Source: Lachancea kluyveri NRRL Y-12651
Taxonomy: Eukaryota > Ascomycota > Saccharomycetes > Saccharomycetales > Saccharomycetaceae
DNA: 64,000 nucleotides
Direction: 5' to 3'
Assembly (NCBI GenBank): GCA_000149225.2
Contig: CM000692.1
Location: forward strand, 744,001 to 808,000
The notes beneath the pieces were generated by a model that searched no databases, was not told where the DNA came from, and saw nothing but the letters and a program-made list of their open reading frames with translations. Both the position numbers and the translations under genes were made by a program. Shown in pieces: positions 23,127 through 33,072 of this stretch (within the stretch, counting starts at the first letter, position 1; each line of letters starts with the position of its first letter).

Positions 23127-23384
23127 TCATTTGGTGATGTTTTCCAGCTTTTCTTCTAGATTATCAATCTTCTTTTGTTGTTGTTTCAATTGCTCTCTTA
23201 ATTGAGCCAATTGTTCCTTTTCATGTTGCTTAATGTATAGATCTTCTTGAGCTTTTTCCCTTTTAACGAAAGCATCTGTGGAACCGTCGGTTCTTGGGGC
23301 ACCGGTGGAACCTTCAGAATATAATCTAACAGCAGCGCCACGTTGTAGTCTAACAGCACGGGATAAAGTAGAGCGAGCCAACAT
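23127..23384 (-). CDS. INH1: Mitochondrial ATP synthase inhibitor INH1/STF1
   Basis: This 85-residue protein, the same length as S. cerevisiae Inh1, is the IF1-type inhibitor that blocks ATP hydrolysis by F1 when the membrane potential falls. The first 22 residues form a basic presequence (MLARSTLSRAVRLQRGAAVRLY), with mature protein likely starting SEGSTG. The inhibitory segment includes DAFVKREKAQEDLYIKQHEK, followed by a Gln/Glu/Lys-rich coiled coil that dimerises. S. cerevisiae has the duplicates INH1 (YDL181W) and STF1 (YDL130W-A); this is the single copy at their merged position. The gene is divergent from the WD40 gene, 255 bp between start codons. Confidence 0.94.
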   Translation of the reverse strand: MLARSTLSRAVRLQRGAAVRLYSEGSTGAPRTDGSTDAFVKREKAQEDLYIKQHEKEQLAQLREQLKQQQKKIDNLEEKLENITK

Positions 23385-23593
23385 TTCCTAAAGTACCTAT
23401 TCCTTAGACGTAGTTGATCAACCTAAAGTGAAACTTGCTTCCTAATCACGACATGCTACTCTTTAAGCAAATATGCCTTTAAATAAAAATTTTCTAGGGG
23501 GGGCGGGGCCCATTTATTTAAAGCCCATACACCACTACCTAATGACCATTCAAGTAATATGATTGGTTAACGTGGGGTGGGTCAGTTTTTACG

Positions 23594-23603
23594 ATCACGT
23601 GAT
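23594..23603. promoter_or_regulatory. Palindromic ATCACGTGAT (Cbf1-type E-box)
   Basis: An exact 10 bp palindrome with a CACGTG core preceded by T, the Cbf1 (RTCACGTG) form. It lies in the INH1/WD40-gene divergent promoter, about 37 bp before the WD40 ATG. Confidence 0.6.
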
Positions 23604-23639
23604 AGATGTGGTTATGATAAAATTGTGATCTTAAAGAAA

Positions 23640-24644
23640 ATGCTGTCGGAAGCCTCTTTCACAAATGCGGCGATGTCGTTAATAAAACCAGAGTTTGCGG
23701 TAATATCTACTGATAATGGAGTATCTGGAATCGTGCCTAATAACTTTTATTGGTTGGCAAACGGCCACGAAAAGGCCGTTCTAGCTTGCCGTTTTAATAA
23801 CAGTGGTAATGTGGTTGTGTCTGCTGGTCTAGATCCTCATCTAACAATATGGTCTCTAGATACTGGAGAGAGCTATGCAGTAAAAGATTATCATAAGAAT
23901 GGGTCCCCAATCACTACCCTTGAGCTTTTCGACGAGGAAACTAAAATTATCACTGGATCCTCCGATACCACTCTAAGTATTCTGGATTTTGAAACTGGTA
24001 TGAAATTGAAAAGTTTACCGGGTCACTCATCGATCATCAATCAGGTAAAGCCACTTTCTAATACTACCATTGCATCTGTTGGTGATGACGGTATGTTAAA
24101 AGTCTGGGATGTTAGAACGAGAAAAGCAGTATGGTCTGCTACCACCGAATTCCCGCTCTTCACTTTAGCTACCACTGGGGAGAAACACATGGTTTACACT
24201 TCCGGGTTAGAGCCAGTGATAAGAATTTGGGATTTAAGGAGCTCGCAGAAAGATGATACTCTCAGCATTGAAACACCTCATACAGATTCTATTTTGTCTT
24301 TGGACCTGACAAATAGATCAAAGATGTGTTCCCTGGGATTCGATAACACTTTACATTTTTATGATGGCAACGTCCATTCAGTCAAGGACTCGAGAGTAGT
24401 CTCCGACAGCATCAAATTGTCTTCTACAAATGATGACAAATTTCTGACTAGATGTAAACTCATCCAAGATGGTAGGTACGTTTTAGCACACGGCTGTATG
24501 TATGATGTTGTTACACGCACTCTACTTTCAGAAGATCAGCAGCAGCATCACGTGGGCCAGGTGATTGATATGGACTATAACAAGAGCACGAATCGTATAG
24601 TTAGCAGCTCTGTAGATGGGTCTCTACTGATAAAGGGACTTTGA
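23640..24644 (+). CDS. WD40 protein resembling U5 snRNP 40K (Spf38/Cwf17)
   Basis: The 334-residue product is almost entirely a seven-bladed WD40 propeller. Repeats begin at LANGHEKAVLACRFNNSG, and later blades end LTIWSL, LSILDF, LKVWDV and IRIWDL. The order and wording of the blades resemble human SNRNP40 (U5-40K) and fission yeast Cwf17/Spf38: FDNTLHFYDGNVHSV stands where U5-40K has MDNTVRVWD...NVHNF, followed by LTRC where it has LLRC. That protein is a spliceosome component that S. cerevisiae lacks. I infer the orthology from these patches; another WD40 scaffold is possible. The frame is open upstream, but 23640 is the best ATG. The gene lies between INH1 and homocitrate synthase, where S. 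cerevisiae has no gene. Confidence 0.6.
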   Translation: MLSEASFTNAAMSLIKPEFAVISTDNGVSGIVPNNFYWLANGHEKAVLACRFNNSGNVVVSAGLDPHLTIWSLDTGESYAVKDYHKNGSPITTLELFDEETKIITGSSDTTLSILDFETGMKLKSLPGHSSIINQVKPLSNTTIASVGDDGMLKVWDVRTRKAVWSATTEFPLFTLATTGEKHMVYTSGLEPVIRIWDLRSSQKDDTLSIETPHTDSILSLDLTNRSKMCSLGFDNTLHFYDGNVHSVKDSRVVSDSIKLSSTNDDKFLTRCKLIQDGRYVLAHGCMYDVVTRTLLSEDQQQHHVGQVIDMDYNKSTNRIVSSSVDGSLLIKGL

Positions 24645-24838
24645 GTGCGACGTAGTCCGACTTTTGTAGTATAATAAGACAAGCCAAACAATACAAGTTG
24701 TGAAAAAAGACGGTCTCTGTTTGAAATTAAAACAGGATAAAAGTACTTAAATGACAGAAATTTTAATACGAATAGTACAAAAAAAGTTTTTTTTATATCG
24801 CTCCCTTAAAATAAAATCCCAGAGTTTATTTTATATGC

Positions 24839-26250
24839 TTAGTTTTGAGAAGTTTTGGCCTTCTTATTGGCTGGCTCTTCGATGTTAAGCTGGTTGACGT
24901 CATCGTCGTTATCTCTTCTAGCACCACGTAGTTGAGGAGTAGATACTTCAGCGTGGAAGTCCTTGATGATGGAGTCGACATCATCAATGTTTAATGGTCT
25001 AATGTCACCTAACTTCTTGATCTTAGCGGTAACCTCCTTACATTGAGAGTCGGTTAGGTTCAAGTTCAATTGATCAACTCTAGATTTGATAGCATTCCAA
25101 CCAGTCAGCCTGTTTGCGAAATGAATATATCTCTTCATACCAAAGTCATGTGGATCCAAAATTTCATAGGTAGATGGATTGGCCAAGATAGCTTTGGCGT
25201 GAATACCTGCTTTGTGAGTGAATGCACAGAAACCCGTGATAGGATTGTTGAATGGGATATTGACTTCGACGGCCTCTGCGACCAAGTTTTCAATATCTCT
25301 AATCTTATGCAACTTATATTTGGATTTAACGTACTCTGGAGCAGCAACGATCATTCTGGCCATTAGACCACCCAATGGAGTAATACCGTTTCTTTCACCG
25401 ATACCCAAAACACATACATCAATTAATCTGGCACCACCTTCCAATGCAGTATAAGCATTGGCAATGGCGCAACCGGTATCGTTGTGGAAGTGACATTCAA
25501 TATCACAAGAAACGACACTCTTCAAAGTTCTGACCATCTCGTAAACTTGCCTTGGGTTAGCACAACCAACTGTATCAGCAATACCAACTCTATTCACACC
25601 AATCTTGTCAACTGTCTTGTAAATATTTAATAAGTCAACCAAATCAGATCTGAAAGAATCTTCGGAAGAAAATCTAATCTCAATACCCTTAGACTTGACG
25701 AACTCAATGACTTCGATAGCACTCTTGGCGATGTAGTTCATGTCCTTACCGTGAGAGTATTGTCTCAAGAACTTGGAAGTACCAATGACAACGTCAACAC
25801 CGTCAACACCAGTTTCAACGGCAACTCTGGCATCGTCCATATGACAACGGATGTGCGTTAGAATCTTGGCTTTCAATCCTAGTTTACAGATGGCCTCACA
25901 GTCTCTTCTGGACTGTTCAGAAGCAACTGGAGAGGTAAGCTCGATGTAGTCGACACCGAAATCATCTAAGGCCTTGGCGATTTCGATTTTCTTTTCGGTG
26001 TCAAAGAAAGCGTTAGCAAACTGTTCACCTTCTCTTAAAGTGGAGTCAATCAGCTGAAAGTTGTTAACATTAGATAAAAAGTCAGCAGGGTTTGGACCGT
26101 ATGGATTTTGTTGTGTGTTGGCTGGGGTAGATTCAGTAACTTTTTGAAAGTCTATTGGTTACATGAGTTAGTATAACGATGCACAATTTTATCATCACTA
26201 AAGCTACGGATGTTGTAGATAAAACACTGAAACGTACCTGTATTGCTCAT
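24839..26250 (-). CDS. LYS21: Homocitrate synthase LYS20/LYS21, spliced
   Basis: Exon 1 is 26250-26238 (13 nt) and exon 2 is 26151-24839, giving 441 residues against 440 in S. cerevisiae Lys21. The enzyme condenses acetyl-CoA with 2-oxoglutarate in the first step of lysine synthesis. The N-terminus reads [20 protein letters not shown] then [13 protein letters not shown], close to Lys21. The TIM barrel has [12 protein letters not shown] (metal and substrate site), HFHNDTGCA (metal His) and [12 protein letters not shown]. The C-tail is basic (NKKAKT). S. cerevisiae has duplicates LYS20 and LYS21; one copy stands here. A near-match to the Lys14 site, TCCTACGGA, lies at 26406-26414. The frame is open through the lower-numbered 345 codons and continues without a break to the intron. 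Confidence 0.94.
26152..26237 (-). other. Intron in homocitrate synthase gene (86 nt)
   Basis: On the minus strand the intron starts GTACGT at 26237 and ends AATAG at 26152, with a perfect TACTAAC at 26173-26167. Splicing joins ATGAGCAATACAG to ACTTTCAAAAAG and gives a Lys21-like N-terminus. I recall no intron in S. cerevisiae LYS20 or LYS21. Confidence 0.88.
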
Positions 26251-26951
26251 CTTGCTTGTGTTTGTTTCCAAAATTGAGAAAAAATATAAGTCAATCTTAA
26301 CTTGACGAAAGTTTATATAGAAGTAACCTGATTAGAAATGAAAATTTTCAGTGAGCAATTAATAGTATATTTCAATTGAGTCAGAAAATGGTCATCCAAT
26401 TTTTTTCCTACGGAATTTAAAAAATTTTCATGTCACGATTAAGAAATTTGAGAATACTCTGAAAATCGATACTGGTGACAAGAAAATGTAAAGCATAACG
26501 TTCGGAAAGCGAACGCTGATTGAAGTGTGACGACAGTGAGGCTAACGCGAGTAATCGTATACTTTCTAAGTTTGAGAGTGCGTCAACCTGTCGCGAAGAG
26601 GGCATAATTTTCGTACACATTAACGTTTGATCACATGCCTCATTCATAAAATTCGTTCTACTCCAGAAATGGATTACAGGTACTGCATGTATTACTCAAA
26701 TATATACACTTTCGGAAATTTTCAGAAGATTTGATGTGATCGTGTCCGAAAATGCAGGTACACGGTTTCACAGGATGATACCCACAGTGGCATGACTATT
26801 TTCCATGGGTTCCTCGTGGTCACAAAACGTTCATCTAGTTGAAAATGTCAGGAATACCACACTCTGCCTCCTTTCTCAAAAGCTTATTTTTGGGTGCCTA
26901 AAAAATTGAAAAGGAAAGGAATTGTGCGTACTACTATACAACCGTTTCTAC
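26251..26951. other. Homocitrate synthase promoter and CDC53 3' region
   Basis: This 701 bp spacer holds the promoter of the lysine gene and the end of CDC53. TCCTACGGA at 26406-26414 is one base off the Lys14 activator consensus TCCRNYGGA. No open frame in it is credible (a 76-codon one at 26417-26647 has no recognisable content). Confidence 0.5.
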
Positions 26952-29375
26952 CTAAGCTAAATATTCATAAGATTCACCATCGTCACATCTTTGTAGATAT
27001 TCTTTGCTGATTAAACTGTCAATGGCTCTTTTTATTAGTGAGACCTTAGCATTGAATCTTTGGTGAGACTGGGCAATACATTCATTAACCAGTGTAGCAT
27101 GAGGCAACTTTCTCTTTGCTTTCATAATTCTGACAATGCATGCCTCCAAGAATATCTGTCTCTCAGCATTCAACTCCTTCTCAATTTTTTGGCTTTCTGT
27201 TAACTCGCCCTTACCGGCATTATTACCGATACCACTTAGCACATCGCCTTTGACACCACTTGCCAGATTAATTTTGGTTTTCAAGGCTTTATAAGGGTTG
27301 GCTAGTTTGAACTCTGTTTCAGGTTTCATGAGTGCTTCCAAACCTGGAGGAGACTGCTGCATTAATTTTGATTTGATGAAAGGAACCATGGATGAGGCAA
27401 TTGATGGCGTGGATAGTTCAGTGGCCTCTTGAATTTGTTCCATAGTCAACGTAGATACATCGTTAAACAACAACAATATTGCCATCTGGAATAATGTGAC
27501 AGTGAATTGAAATGGTGGTTTCCCTGGTTTACCAATATTTGCTTTCAATTCACCCCGGCAAAGTGGCCAGAGCCATTTCAAAACCCTACCGTTGTGCTTG
27601 GATGTGTACAATTTTTCTAATCCCTCGTGGGTTGGGACCAACTCTTGTGGTAGCTTGAAATCCACCTCTTGGTACGAAAAAGGCCACATTGTTTCTGCTA
27701 GAACAAAGGGTTGGAAATCAGCATATTTTGATTTACTGTATGCAGGATCAGCCTTTACGGTGTTCTCAAAGTCCCTTTCCAACTGCTTGGATAGCCTGAT
27801 ATCTTGGAACATTTTAGTTATCTTTCCTGTATATTCCATGCTGTTTTCGCTCTGTAATCTTTGAATCACAGCCTCTTCGTCTTCGTCAGAAGTCGATGTA
27901 CCGTGAATTAATCTTTTAGCGAATAGTCTTCTGTAATGAGATTCAAATGCGTCTTTGTCGGTCAGAAATTTAAAAGCGGTCATGATATCGTCTATAGACA
28001 TGTTGGATGTGGTTTCGGTTGCCTTATTAGATTTCTTTAGCAATTGGTCACTATACTTTGCTAGCATTTCCGGAGTCTTCGAGGTTGTAGATTTTGAAGA
28101 GCCTGGTGGAACGGCAAACTCATTGATGTTGATAAAGGAGCGACAAGCGTTGTCTAATGACTTTGTGAACAAGGCGTCATTTTTAAAACACTCTTGAGTG
28201 ATTTTGTGGAAGGTTTCGTAGACTTCTATCAACTTTTTGACATAATCTTTTGGGGATAGCGCTGTATTAAAGGATTTCTTACCGGTATCTTCCATGTTGT
28301 TGAGATTTATTCTATGCTGTTCTAATAAGTGGGATATTTCAGCCTCACCTGTATTTTTCACATATTCTTCATATGATTGAGCCATCTTGGGCAGTAAAGA
28401 AAGATCTCTCTGCATTAAACCGTACAGGGTCGAGATTTTGACCTGGTCTCTTGAGTCCAAAAGTGAAATGAACTCATTTTGTAAAGTTTCGGAATGCTGT
28501 GTAATCAAGACCGAATTCAAAGCTTCAGATAAAAGCTTTTTGGTATGTTCGTCAAGGTATAGTGAAATTCTCTTTTCCTCATCAGCAATTCTTTCTTGGG
28601 CTTCAAAAATGTAGTCGGTTACAGAATGTGTCGATAGGTAGTCTTGAGAAAATTTAGTGTAGTAGTCCCTTGTATACTGCAAAAATGGCCTCTCAAAGTT
28701 TTGGATGTAAACGTTTAAGTTCAGTTTTTTCAAGTCTTGTGGATCAATGCCTAAGGCGACGAACGATTTGATAGCAGCAGTGATATCAGCTTGGCGGATA
28801 ACGTGGCCATCTCTTTGTAGGGTGATTTGATCAGAAATTTCTTTTACTAAAGTAGCTACATTTTGGTCAAACATAACTTCCTTCCATGTCATTAAACATA
28901 AAGTGTTAACATCGAAAATATGTCTCTTACCATCACTTCTTTCTTTTTGAACCCAGTATCTATTCATGTAATCAAATGCATGATTCAGAAAAACCGCACC
29001 AATAGTAAACCTCTTCCAACGTCTCACGTAGAACTGCAAGAAACTCTCCTCAGGGGTCTTTTCTAGTTTCGAGATGTACTCTTTCAAATAAGCCTTCAAC
29101 TTCTCATAAATCTCGCTGCCAACGAGGATGGAAGATTGGTTAGTCTGTCTATGAGAGCTATCAGAATTGAATTGACCAGAGGAACGAGATCTATTCACGC
29201 AGTAGTTATAAATAGCGGTATAAACCTCCATGTACATTGTCGGAGATAGGACTTTATCAACGCCCTTGACGGTGGACGATGGGTTGCCATCACGTCCCAA
29301 GATTTGGCCGATGCCTGGTTCAACAAAATTCCAAGTGTCTTCTAGATCATCTGCTCTTGGTAATGTATCAGTCAT
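26952..29375 (-). CDS. CDC53: Cullin, scaffold of SCF ubiquitin ligases
   Basis: This 807-residue protein (815 in S. cerevisiae) is the cullin that links Skp1/F-box proteins to the RING protein Rbx1/Hrt1 and the E2 Cdc34. N-terminal cullin repeats (residues 10-400) include LSPTMYMEVYTAIYNYCVN, the Skp1-binding region. The cullin homology domain has TDKDAFESHYRRLFAKRLIH and NGRVLKWLWPLCRGEL. The C-terminal winged-helix domain has IVRIMKAKRKLPHATLVNE, which contains the Rub1/Nedd8 attachment lysine, and ends GESYEYLA. The ATG at 29375 matches the S. cerevisiae start (MTDTLPRADDLEDTWNF). The promoter has a PACE element and a Reb1-type site. Confidence 0.97.
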   Translation of the reverse strand: MTDTLPRADDLEDTWNFVEPGIGQILGRDGNPSSTVKGVDKVLSPTMYMEVYTAIYNYCVNRSRSSGQFNSDSSHRQTNQSSILVGSEIYEKLKAYLKEYISKLEKTPEESFLQFYVRRWKRFTIGAVFLNHAFDYMNRYWVQKERSDGKRHIFDVNTLCLMTWKEVMFDQNVATLVKEISDQITLQRDGHVIRQADITAAIKSFVALGIDPQDLKKLNLNVYIQNFERPFLQYTRDYYTKFSQDYLSTHSVTDYIFEAQERIADEEKRISLYLDEHTKKLLSEALNSVLITQHSETLQNEFISLLDSRDQVKISTLYGLMQRDLSLLPKMAQSYEEYVKNTGEAEISHLLEQHRINLNNMEDTGKKSFNTALSPKDYVKKLIEVYETFHKITQECFKNDALFTKSLDNACRSFININEFAVPPGSSKSTTSKTPEMLAKYSDQLLKKSNKATETTSNMSIDDIMTAFKFLTDKDAFESHYRRLFAKRLIHGTSTSDEDEEAVIQRLQSENSMEYTGKITKMFQDIRLSKQLERDFENTVKADPAYSKSKYADFQPFVLAETMWPFSYQEVDFKLPQELVPTHEGLEKLYTSKHNGRVLKWLWPLCRGELKANIGKPGKPPFQFTVTLFQMAILLLFNDVSTLTMEQIQEATELSTPSIASSMVPFIKSKLMQQSPPGLEALMKPETEFKLANPYKALKTKINLASGVKGDVLSGIGNNAGKGELTESQKIEKELNAERQIFLEACIVRIMKAKRKLPHATLVNECIAQSHQRFNAKVSLIKRAIDSLISKEYLQRCDDGESYEYLA

Positions 29376-29478
29376 CTCTATTTGTGTGTCACAGTCTGCC
29401 TACAATCAGTTGCTCCTATGTCTACTTTAGAGATCGATGGCTCCAGGGTCAGAAGGGGAACGTTTCACGCTCTGTGTT

Positions 29479-29487
29479 TTTGCCACC
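29479..29487 (-). promoter_or_regulatory. PACE element upstream of CDC53
   Basis: An exact GGTGGCAAA on the minus strand, 104 bp before the CDC53 ATG and in the same orientation as the gene. It matches the Rpn4 site. Confidence 0.65.
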
Positions 29488-29509
29488 CGGACAAGGCATA
29501 TATCCGAGT

Positions 29510-29516
29510 CGGGTAA
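29510..29516 (-). promoter_or_regulatory. Reb1-type site TTACCCG upstream of CDC53
   Basis: CGGGTAA on the plus strand reads TTACCCG on the gene's strand, 135 bp before the ATG. Reb1 sites set nucleosome-free promoters in yeast. Confidence 0.5.
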
Positions 29517-29640
29517 CAGTTAGTGAACATATAGTGTCAGCGACAGTTAGCAAAACTTCAATCTAATAAAGAAATAAGAATGTGAACCACATGATGAGTT
29601 TTATTGATACGGTACAAATTTACCTATTAATGTGCTTTGT

Positions 29641-31002
29641 TCAACGTGGTGAACTAGAGCTTACTTTTTCTACAACCCTGACAATACTAATTGTAAATGT
29701 GGTCACCCACATGAATAATACCATAAAAAGAAATGCTGCCAAGGCTCTCTGCTTACGACAAATATAGTCGATTCGTGGCAGTTGTCTATTCGATGCCTCT
29801 TCAGTTGTGCAAACCCATTGGCTATCGTATAACGTATTGAACGTTAAGGATAGGTTTGCACTTGAAAAGATAATGAATAGTAGATCCAACAATATCAACC
29901 TTAGTTTACTCAACGGATTTCTTAACCCTAGAGGCTTCCCAGAAAATTCGTCGTACCCAATGTAAACCAAATACAGAACAGCAATGCTGTTCACGCATAT
30001 GGCCATAATAGTGCTCGGTTGCTGTGGAACGTCTGTTTCAATTGGATGGACTTTTGAGTGCGAGTTTTGAAATATCCTAACCGCAAGACCTAAAGAGATG
30101 ATGCACAAAATTCCAATAACAATTCTAAAACTCAACGGCAAATATTGGTTGTCTAAAAGAAGCTTTTTCATCATAGGTTCCCATTGTTGTTTTTTACGTT
30201 GTTCCAGCTGAGCCCAATACCTCTTTTTCCTCCTAAATCCCAACTTTTGCTTTTCTAAAAAATCGTGAAATTTGCCCTCATTACTATCAACATCGTGTAT
30301 TATTTTCCCATCCTGGTTTTTAAATCTGCTGCCGTAGTAAAATGTTTTAACTTGACTGATATACCTTGACCATTCATTCCTGTCCTTTTGATTCTTGAAC
30401 TCGTAATCGTCTAATATGGGTGCGTTAAAGATGGCCTCTAACCTTTCGCCACCACCCCAAGAGCCGTTCAAGTTGGCAAAAACTTCTTGTTTAACTTTTT
30501 TTTTCTCCTCATCTTCTTGTTCCCTAATTGTGCTGTAGAGTTTTTCCTCTCCGATTGATGCATCAGAAGATGATCCTGTTTCTGTGCTGCAAGATCCTCG
30601 ATTTTCAGGTATCAATCCTTTCGTTTTATTAGAATATGCCGCATTCGATCCGATATTTTGTACAAAGCCTGCCCACTTTCCATCATACGATACTAAAAAG
30701 GGGTCTTTAAAGTGTTTATTTGCATCATTGACCACAACCGGTGCAATTTGTGCCTCTCTTAGTTTTAGTTTTTTGAACTGTGCTTCTAAGGCAAATGGCG
30801 GGACCGTTGAGGGAGTAAGTCCATATGCATTTAAAATAGCTGGTCGCCTGGGTACATCACCGCTACTATCGTCATCATTTCGTACTAGCGAATGGGTTGC
30901 TAAATTGTTTGAGGTATGACTTGAATGAGTTGATAAGGGTACTTTCAAAAGCAGCGACTGAGGTGTCTGCTCTGGAGACTCTTGGGTTTGATCAGAAGAC
31001 AT
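29641..31002 (-). CDS. SRF1: Phospholipase D regulator SRF1 homolog
   Basis: This 453-residue protein (437 in S. cerevisiae) has a long hydrophilic N-terminal region (residues 1-300, with a charged stretch around EEKKKVKQEVFANLNGSWGG) and a C-terminal part with four hydrophobic segments, for example IVIGILCIISLGLAVRIF and AFLFMVLFMWVTTFTISIV. In S. cerevisiae, Srf1 (YDL133W) binds and activates the phospholipase D Spo14 at the plasma membrane. The gene lies beside CDC53 on the same strand, as there. The frame extends upstream to a TTG, but the first ATG is at 31002 (MSSDQTQESPEQTP). Assignment rests on order, length and topology. Confidence 0.85.
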   Translation of the reverse strand: MSSDQTQESPEQTPQSLLLKVPLSTHSSHTSNNLATHSLVRNDDDSSGDVPRRPAILNAYGLTPSTVPPFALEAQFKKLKLREAQIAPVVVNDANKHFKDPFLVSYDGKWAGFVQNIGSNAAYSNKTKGLIPENRGSCSTETGSSSDASIGEEKLYSTIREQEDEEKKKVKQEVFANLNGSWGGGERLEAIFNAPILDDYEFKNQKDRNEWSRYISQVKTFYYGSRFKNQDGKIIHDVDSNEGKFHDFLEKQKLGFRRKKRYWAQLEQRKKQQWEPMMKKLLLDNQYLPLSFRIVIGILCIISLGLAVRIFQNSHSKVHPIETDVPQQPSTIMAICVNSIAVLYLVYIGYDEFSGKPLGLRNPLSKLRLILLDLLFIIFSSANLSLTFNTLYDSQWVCTTEEASNRQLPRIDYICRKQRALAAFLFMVLFMWVTTFTISIVRVVEKVSSSSPR

Positions 31003-31415
31003 ACGGGCGCTCCCTTTACTTATACAGTCCTTTGATGTAATCGAATAGTTCAAGATCTCAGGTCAAAAAAAAAGCTTTTTTTCCTACACAAAAACGGTGG
31101 AGAAGATGACGCTATACGATTAAGGGGAAAAAGCAAAAGTCAATAGTCGAAAGAACGATGTCAATAAGTTCCTGGCAGTTGTATTAACCAGTTGGTGAAT
31201 CTACACTGTATAGAATTACCACACCTTATAGCTCAGCAAGTTATATAGTTGTGGCTGTTTTCCTTAAATTATCCTAATATGGGGGGTTTTTGACAAGGCG
31301 TTGAAAAATTGCCGAGAGCAACTGGAGCAAGACAATCGTCGACACCAACTTAAACAGTTATAAATAGCACAAATAGTCTGGGACCTGCTTGAAACAAATA
31401 AACTAAGCTCATTAA
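31003..31415. other. Divergent promoter, SRF1 and YDL183C homolog
   Basis: This 413 bp region holds both promoters. An A/T run lies near 31066-31082, and ATAAATAG-type TATA sequence occurs near 31360. No specific factor site stood out. Confidence 0.45.
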
Positions 31416-32330
31416 ATGATGATGCCTCTAATTAGTAAACGCACATTTTCCTCAAATGCGTTTTTACTACAAAAAACCTCCAATGCTCAACAGTATATAA
31501 GAGATCCAGTTAAGTTGATTATAATACCCATTACCACTAAGAAGTCATTTGTTTACTACAAGCATAGCCCAGATCTAATAGACAATAGCTCGATATTTAT
31601 TCGGTATGAAACCAAAATTTCTAACAAGGTCAGTAAAATATGGACGAATATGGAAGATTCTCCCAAGGGTTATAAGAAGAAGATTGTGGCATGGGTAAAT
31701 TCCCTACTCGACCAGACTCCTTGGTCTGAAAACTCCTTGAAAACCGTGCCATCTGAGAGCTACATCCTCAAAAGAGTTCAAGAAAAAGAGCAGGAAAAGG
31801 AGAACAAGCTAACGCTGAAGGAGTACCTATCAAAATCTGATGAATTGATTCCCAAGCCAATTCACGTTTATTACCCAAACAGTGTAATTTCACGGGAACA
31901 TGTTTTACGGGAATTCGAGTCCTTATGGGAAGTTGGCAAAAGCTACCATAAGAAGTACACGATTTACAGTATTTTAGGCATACCCTTTACGCTACCGTTG
32001 GTGCTGGTTCCTGTAGTTCCAAATGTTCCAGGTTTCTACTTGGCTTACAGGGCGTATTGCAACTTCAAAGCCTACTGCGGTGCCAAACACCTGCAATCTC
32101 TGGTAGAAAATGAAAACCAACGGTTGGAATTCATCAACATGAAAGAATATTCGGATATCATTTCAACTGGGCTAAAAAACAAGCCAAATGTAACCAGCGA
32201 TGAAGAAAAAATGCTTCTAGATCACGCACTGTTAGATAGGGTGTTAGACAATTTGGAGATTCATGAGCTGAAAACAGATTTAGGGAAGGCAATCAGGCAG
32301 GAAGAGAAAAGATTATTGGGTAGGTATTAG
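31416..32330 (+). CDS. Mitochondrial K+/H+ exchange-related protein (YDL183C homolog)
   Basis: This 304-residue protein (320 in S. cerevisiae) fits the Mit_KHE1 family, linked to mitochondrial K+/H+ exchange. The first 20 or so residues are basic and Ser/Leu-rich (MMMPLISKRTFSSNAFLLQK), a likely mitochondrial presequence. A single hydrophobic hairpin lies near residues 190-215 (IPFTLPLVLVPVVPNVPGFY), followed by YLAYRAYCNFKAYCGAKHL, a pattern shared by the family. The rest is charged and helical. The role in S. cerevisiae is inferred from mutant phenotypes and is not settled. Position between SRF1 and RPL41 matches a merged YDL133/YDL183-184 order. Any of the first three ATGs could be used. 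Confidence 0.82.
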   Translation: MMMPLISKRTFSSNAFLLQKTSNAQQYIRDPVKLIIIPITTKKSFVYYKHSPDLIDNSSIFIRYETKISNKVSKIWTNMEDSPKGYKKKIVAWVNSLLDQTPWSENSLKTVPSESYILKRVQEKEQEKENKLTLKEYLSKSDELIPKPIHVYYPNSVISREHVLREFESLWEVGKSYHKKYTIYSILGIPFTLPLVLVPVVPNVPGFYLAYRAYCNFKAYCGAKHLQSLVENENQRLEFINMKEYSDIISTGLKNKPNVTSDEEKMLLDHALLDRVLDNLEIHELKTDLGKAIRQEEKRLLGRY

Positions 32331-33072
32331 CGTGCGCTTTAACAAAAAAAAATGCTTTTATGAAGCTTATGTTTAACTTTGTACTCAAGAGAATATTCCG
32401 TTCGTATTCACCAAACCTACTCGAATAACCTTCAGTCCAAACACGTCTTCGTTACTGATGATTGTACTGGTGCTGGTGGGATGAGCTTCCGCCCGGCAAT
32501 ACCGTTTAAAAATACGTAGATTCTGATTCTGTAACTTGACTGTCATACAGCTCACACACCCGTACATATTATAGCCGTTATGATAATACTGCTTGTTGAC
32601 CCACACACCACGTTCATGTTGGACAGAGCATCTAATATATTTAAATACATATACACACTAATGTAATAAGAGTAATAAGAGATGAATAGACACGGTAATT
32701 GTAGTATGACAAGGTGGTATTAACGCTGCTTATAGGCCCATTTCCCCTGGTTTGTACCATGCTATAACAGAGTAGTTCTTGTCTCTGTAGCTCATTCTAT
32801 ATTGAAAGCCCTAATATGTATCACGTGATCGACACAGAATACTCAGTAGGGTGTATTTTTTTCACTGTTTGCTGTGTCGGAGAGGGAAAAACTGTACTTT
32901 TTTTCCTCTAACAATCGTTACCCGGCTAAAGTCACCCAAGCAGATGGGCTTTCCCCAATTCCTTAAAAAAAGTTTCAAGGAGCTTCTTCTTTCTCCTCAC
33001 TTAAATCTCTCTTGTATCTATTCCTTTCTCAATTTATTTCTAACACCAAATCGCTTATTTCATTAATTCGAA
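32331..33072. promoter_or_regulatory. Upstream region of RPL41
   Basis: This 742 bp spacer precedes RPL41. TTACCCG (Reb1 type) lies at 32918-32924, 149 bp before the ATG, followed by T-rich sequence. A palindromic ATCACGTGAT lies at 32820-32829. T-rich runs follow to the ATG. I could not find a perfect Rap1 site; no other gene is evident. Confidence 0.5.

Noticed and set aside
26700-26730. TTTCGGAAATTTTC as a possible centromere CDEIII
   Set aside because: It does not match the full CDEIII consensus and has no adjoining AT-rich CDEII with a CDEI site.
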